Shown here: positions 63,560 through 64,000 of the stretch, in pieces
Numbering within the stretch: position 1 is the first letter of the stretch
Layout: each line of letters opens with the position of its first letter
NCBI RefSeq assembly: GCF_026913015.1
Contig: NZ_JAPTYD010000001.1
Location: forward strand, 1 to 64,000
Reading direction: 5' to 3'
Length of the DNA stretch: 64,000 bases
From: Paracoccus benzoatiresistens
Lineage (GTDB): Bacteria > Pseudomonadota > Alphaproteobacteria > Rhodobacterales > Rhodobacteraceae
Made by a program: the position numbers and the translations under genes
Notes under the pieces: generated by a model
Databases searched by the model: none
Told to the model about the DNA's origin: nothing
Seen by the model: the letters and a program-made list of their open reading frames with translations, nothing else

Positions 63560-63684
63560 GGGTGCTGCTCCTTTCCCTTTGCTTGATGCCAATATGGCGC
63601 AAACGCACCGTTCGGGGCAGCCGCCGCCGCGGCAAAGCGGCGTTCGGTTCTTGCGAACGATGCCATCCCGGCTATGGTGCGCCG

Positions 63685-64000
63685 ATGGACTGGTCGATCA
63701 ACGACATTCGCACATTCCTGGCCGTGCTGGACGCGGGCAGCATCTCCGGCGCGGCGGCGCGGGCCGATCTGTCGAAATCAGTGGTCAGCAAGCGGATCAG
63801 CGATTTCGAGGCGGCGCTTGGCGTGGCGCTGTTCGTGCGCCATGCGGGCCGGATCGCGCCCACCGACAATGCCCTGGCCCTGGCCGACCGGCTGCGCCCG
63901 GCCCTGGCGGAACTGATCGCCGCGACCGAAAGCGTGGGCGGGCAGGCGGATCTGCGGGGCCGCCTGGCCATCGCCGCCCCGATGAGCTTCGGAATCCGCC
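63685..64000 (+). CDS. LysR family regulator (N-terminal part, cut by window end)
   Basis: The first 105 residues of a LysR regulator: [20 protein letters not shown], the helix-turn-helix [22 protein letters not shown], and the start of the effector domain ([15 protein letters not shown]). It is divergent from the ring-cleaving dioxygenase operon, with 125 bases between them, the usual arrangement for a LysR activator and its target genes. The rest lies outside the window. Confidence 0.88.
   Translation, partial: MDWSINDIRTFLAVLDAGSISGAAARADLSKSVVSKRISDFEAALGVALFVRHAGRIAPTDNALALADRLRPALAELIAATESVGGQADLRGRLAIAAPMSFGIR

Noticed and set aside
1-64000. CRISPR arrays, toxin-antitoxin pairs, phage or restriction-type defence genes
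   Set aside because: Read on both strands, no regularly spaced repeats and no proteins of these classes were seen.

Overview
The window is about 67% GC, densely coded, with strong GC bias at third codon positions and many 4-8 nt gene overlaps. The gene set (IalB-type secreted protein, class-3 asparaginase, DapD next to a LOG protein, Ugp transporter, DUF2478 with TusA, a flagellar DUF1217 protein) points to an alphaproteobacterium of the Rhodobacteraceae, most like Paracoccus. No ribosomal RNA gene, CRISPR array, phage or integrase was seen. Most of the window is ordinary chromosome. The clear exception is a degraded insertion-sequence cluster at the left end.

Layout. 1-806: end of an unidentified gene, then a DUF1217 (flagellar-type) gene. 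890-3113: IS graveyard. An IS256-family element with visible inverted repeats and three frameshifts is flanked by pieces of an IS5-family element, a second IS256-family element and another IS5-family element. 3124-9625: carB, a YaiI/YqxD protein, dapD, a LOG-family protein and a GT2 glycosyltransferase. 9748-16442: rlmN, IalB-like protein, asparaginase, TSUP permease, nitronate monooxygenase, serB, NlpC/P60 peptidase. 16439-20907: M17 aminopeptidase, a hypothetical gene, beta-carbonic anhydrase, DedA protein, asd. 21081-27305: DUF6152 protein with a membrane partner, a GT29/GT4 glycosyltransferase pair with an MFS transporter, leuB, a DMT exporter and tRNA-Pro(CGG). 27433-36800: ggt, a MarR-controlled EmrAB-like efflux operon, a UvsE/DHH nuclease pair, a SHOCT protein, dienelactone hydrolase and a 52-residue zinc-ribbon protein.

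36998-41107 is a complete ugpBAEC importer operon. 42838-44789 starts a tight minus-strand operon of histidine kinase, response regulator, DUF2478 protein, TusA and AEC permease (down to 41112). 44876-50468 holds a free-methionine-sulfoxide reductase, GFA protein, LysE exporter, RluA-type synthase, Rrf2 and Lrp regulators, a serine hydrolase and an FAD protein. 50465-56841 is a TetR-controlled tripartite RND efflux system, with a clear operator-like inverted repeat between regulator and pump. 57000-58883 holds a metallo-hydrolase, an ABM monooxygenase and a DUF924 protein.

59397-64000 looks like an electrophile/quinone detoxification cluster. It has a ring-cleaving-dioxygenase-like protein fused to a carboxylesterase, a small GNAT protein, a second ring-cleaving dioxygenase, a third VOC protein, an FMN quinone reductase, and a divergent LysR regulator cut by the window edge. 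Together with two multidrug pumps, the sulfoxide reductase and the GFA protein, the right half is rich in stress and xenobiotic functions. The fused VOC-esterase and the UvsE-DHH pair are the most interesting gene-level observations. A dispersed two-hairpin repeat (11034-11099 and 13584-13645) and an intercistronic hairpin inside the ugp operon are the most interesting non-coding ones.
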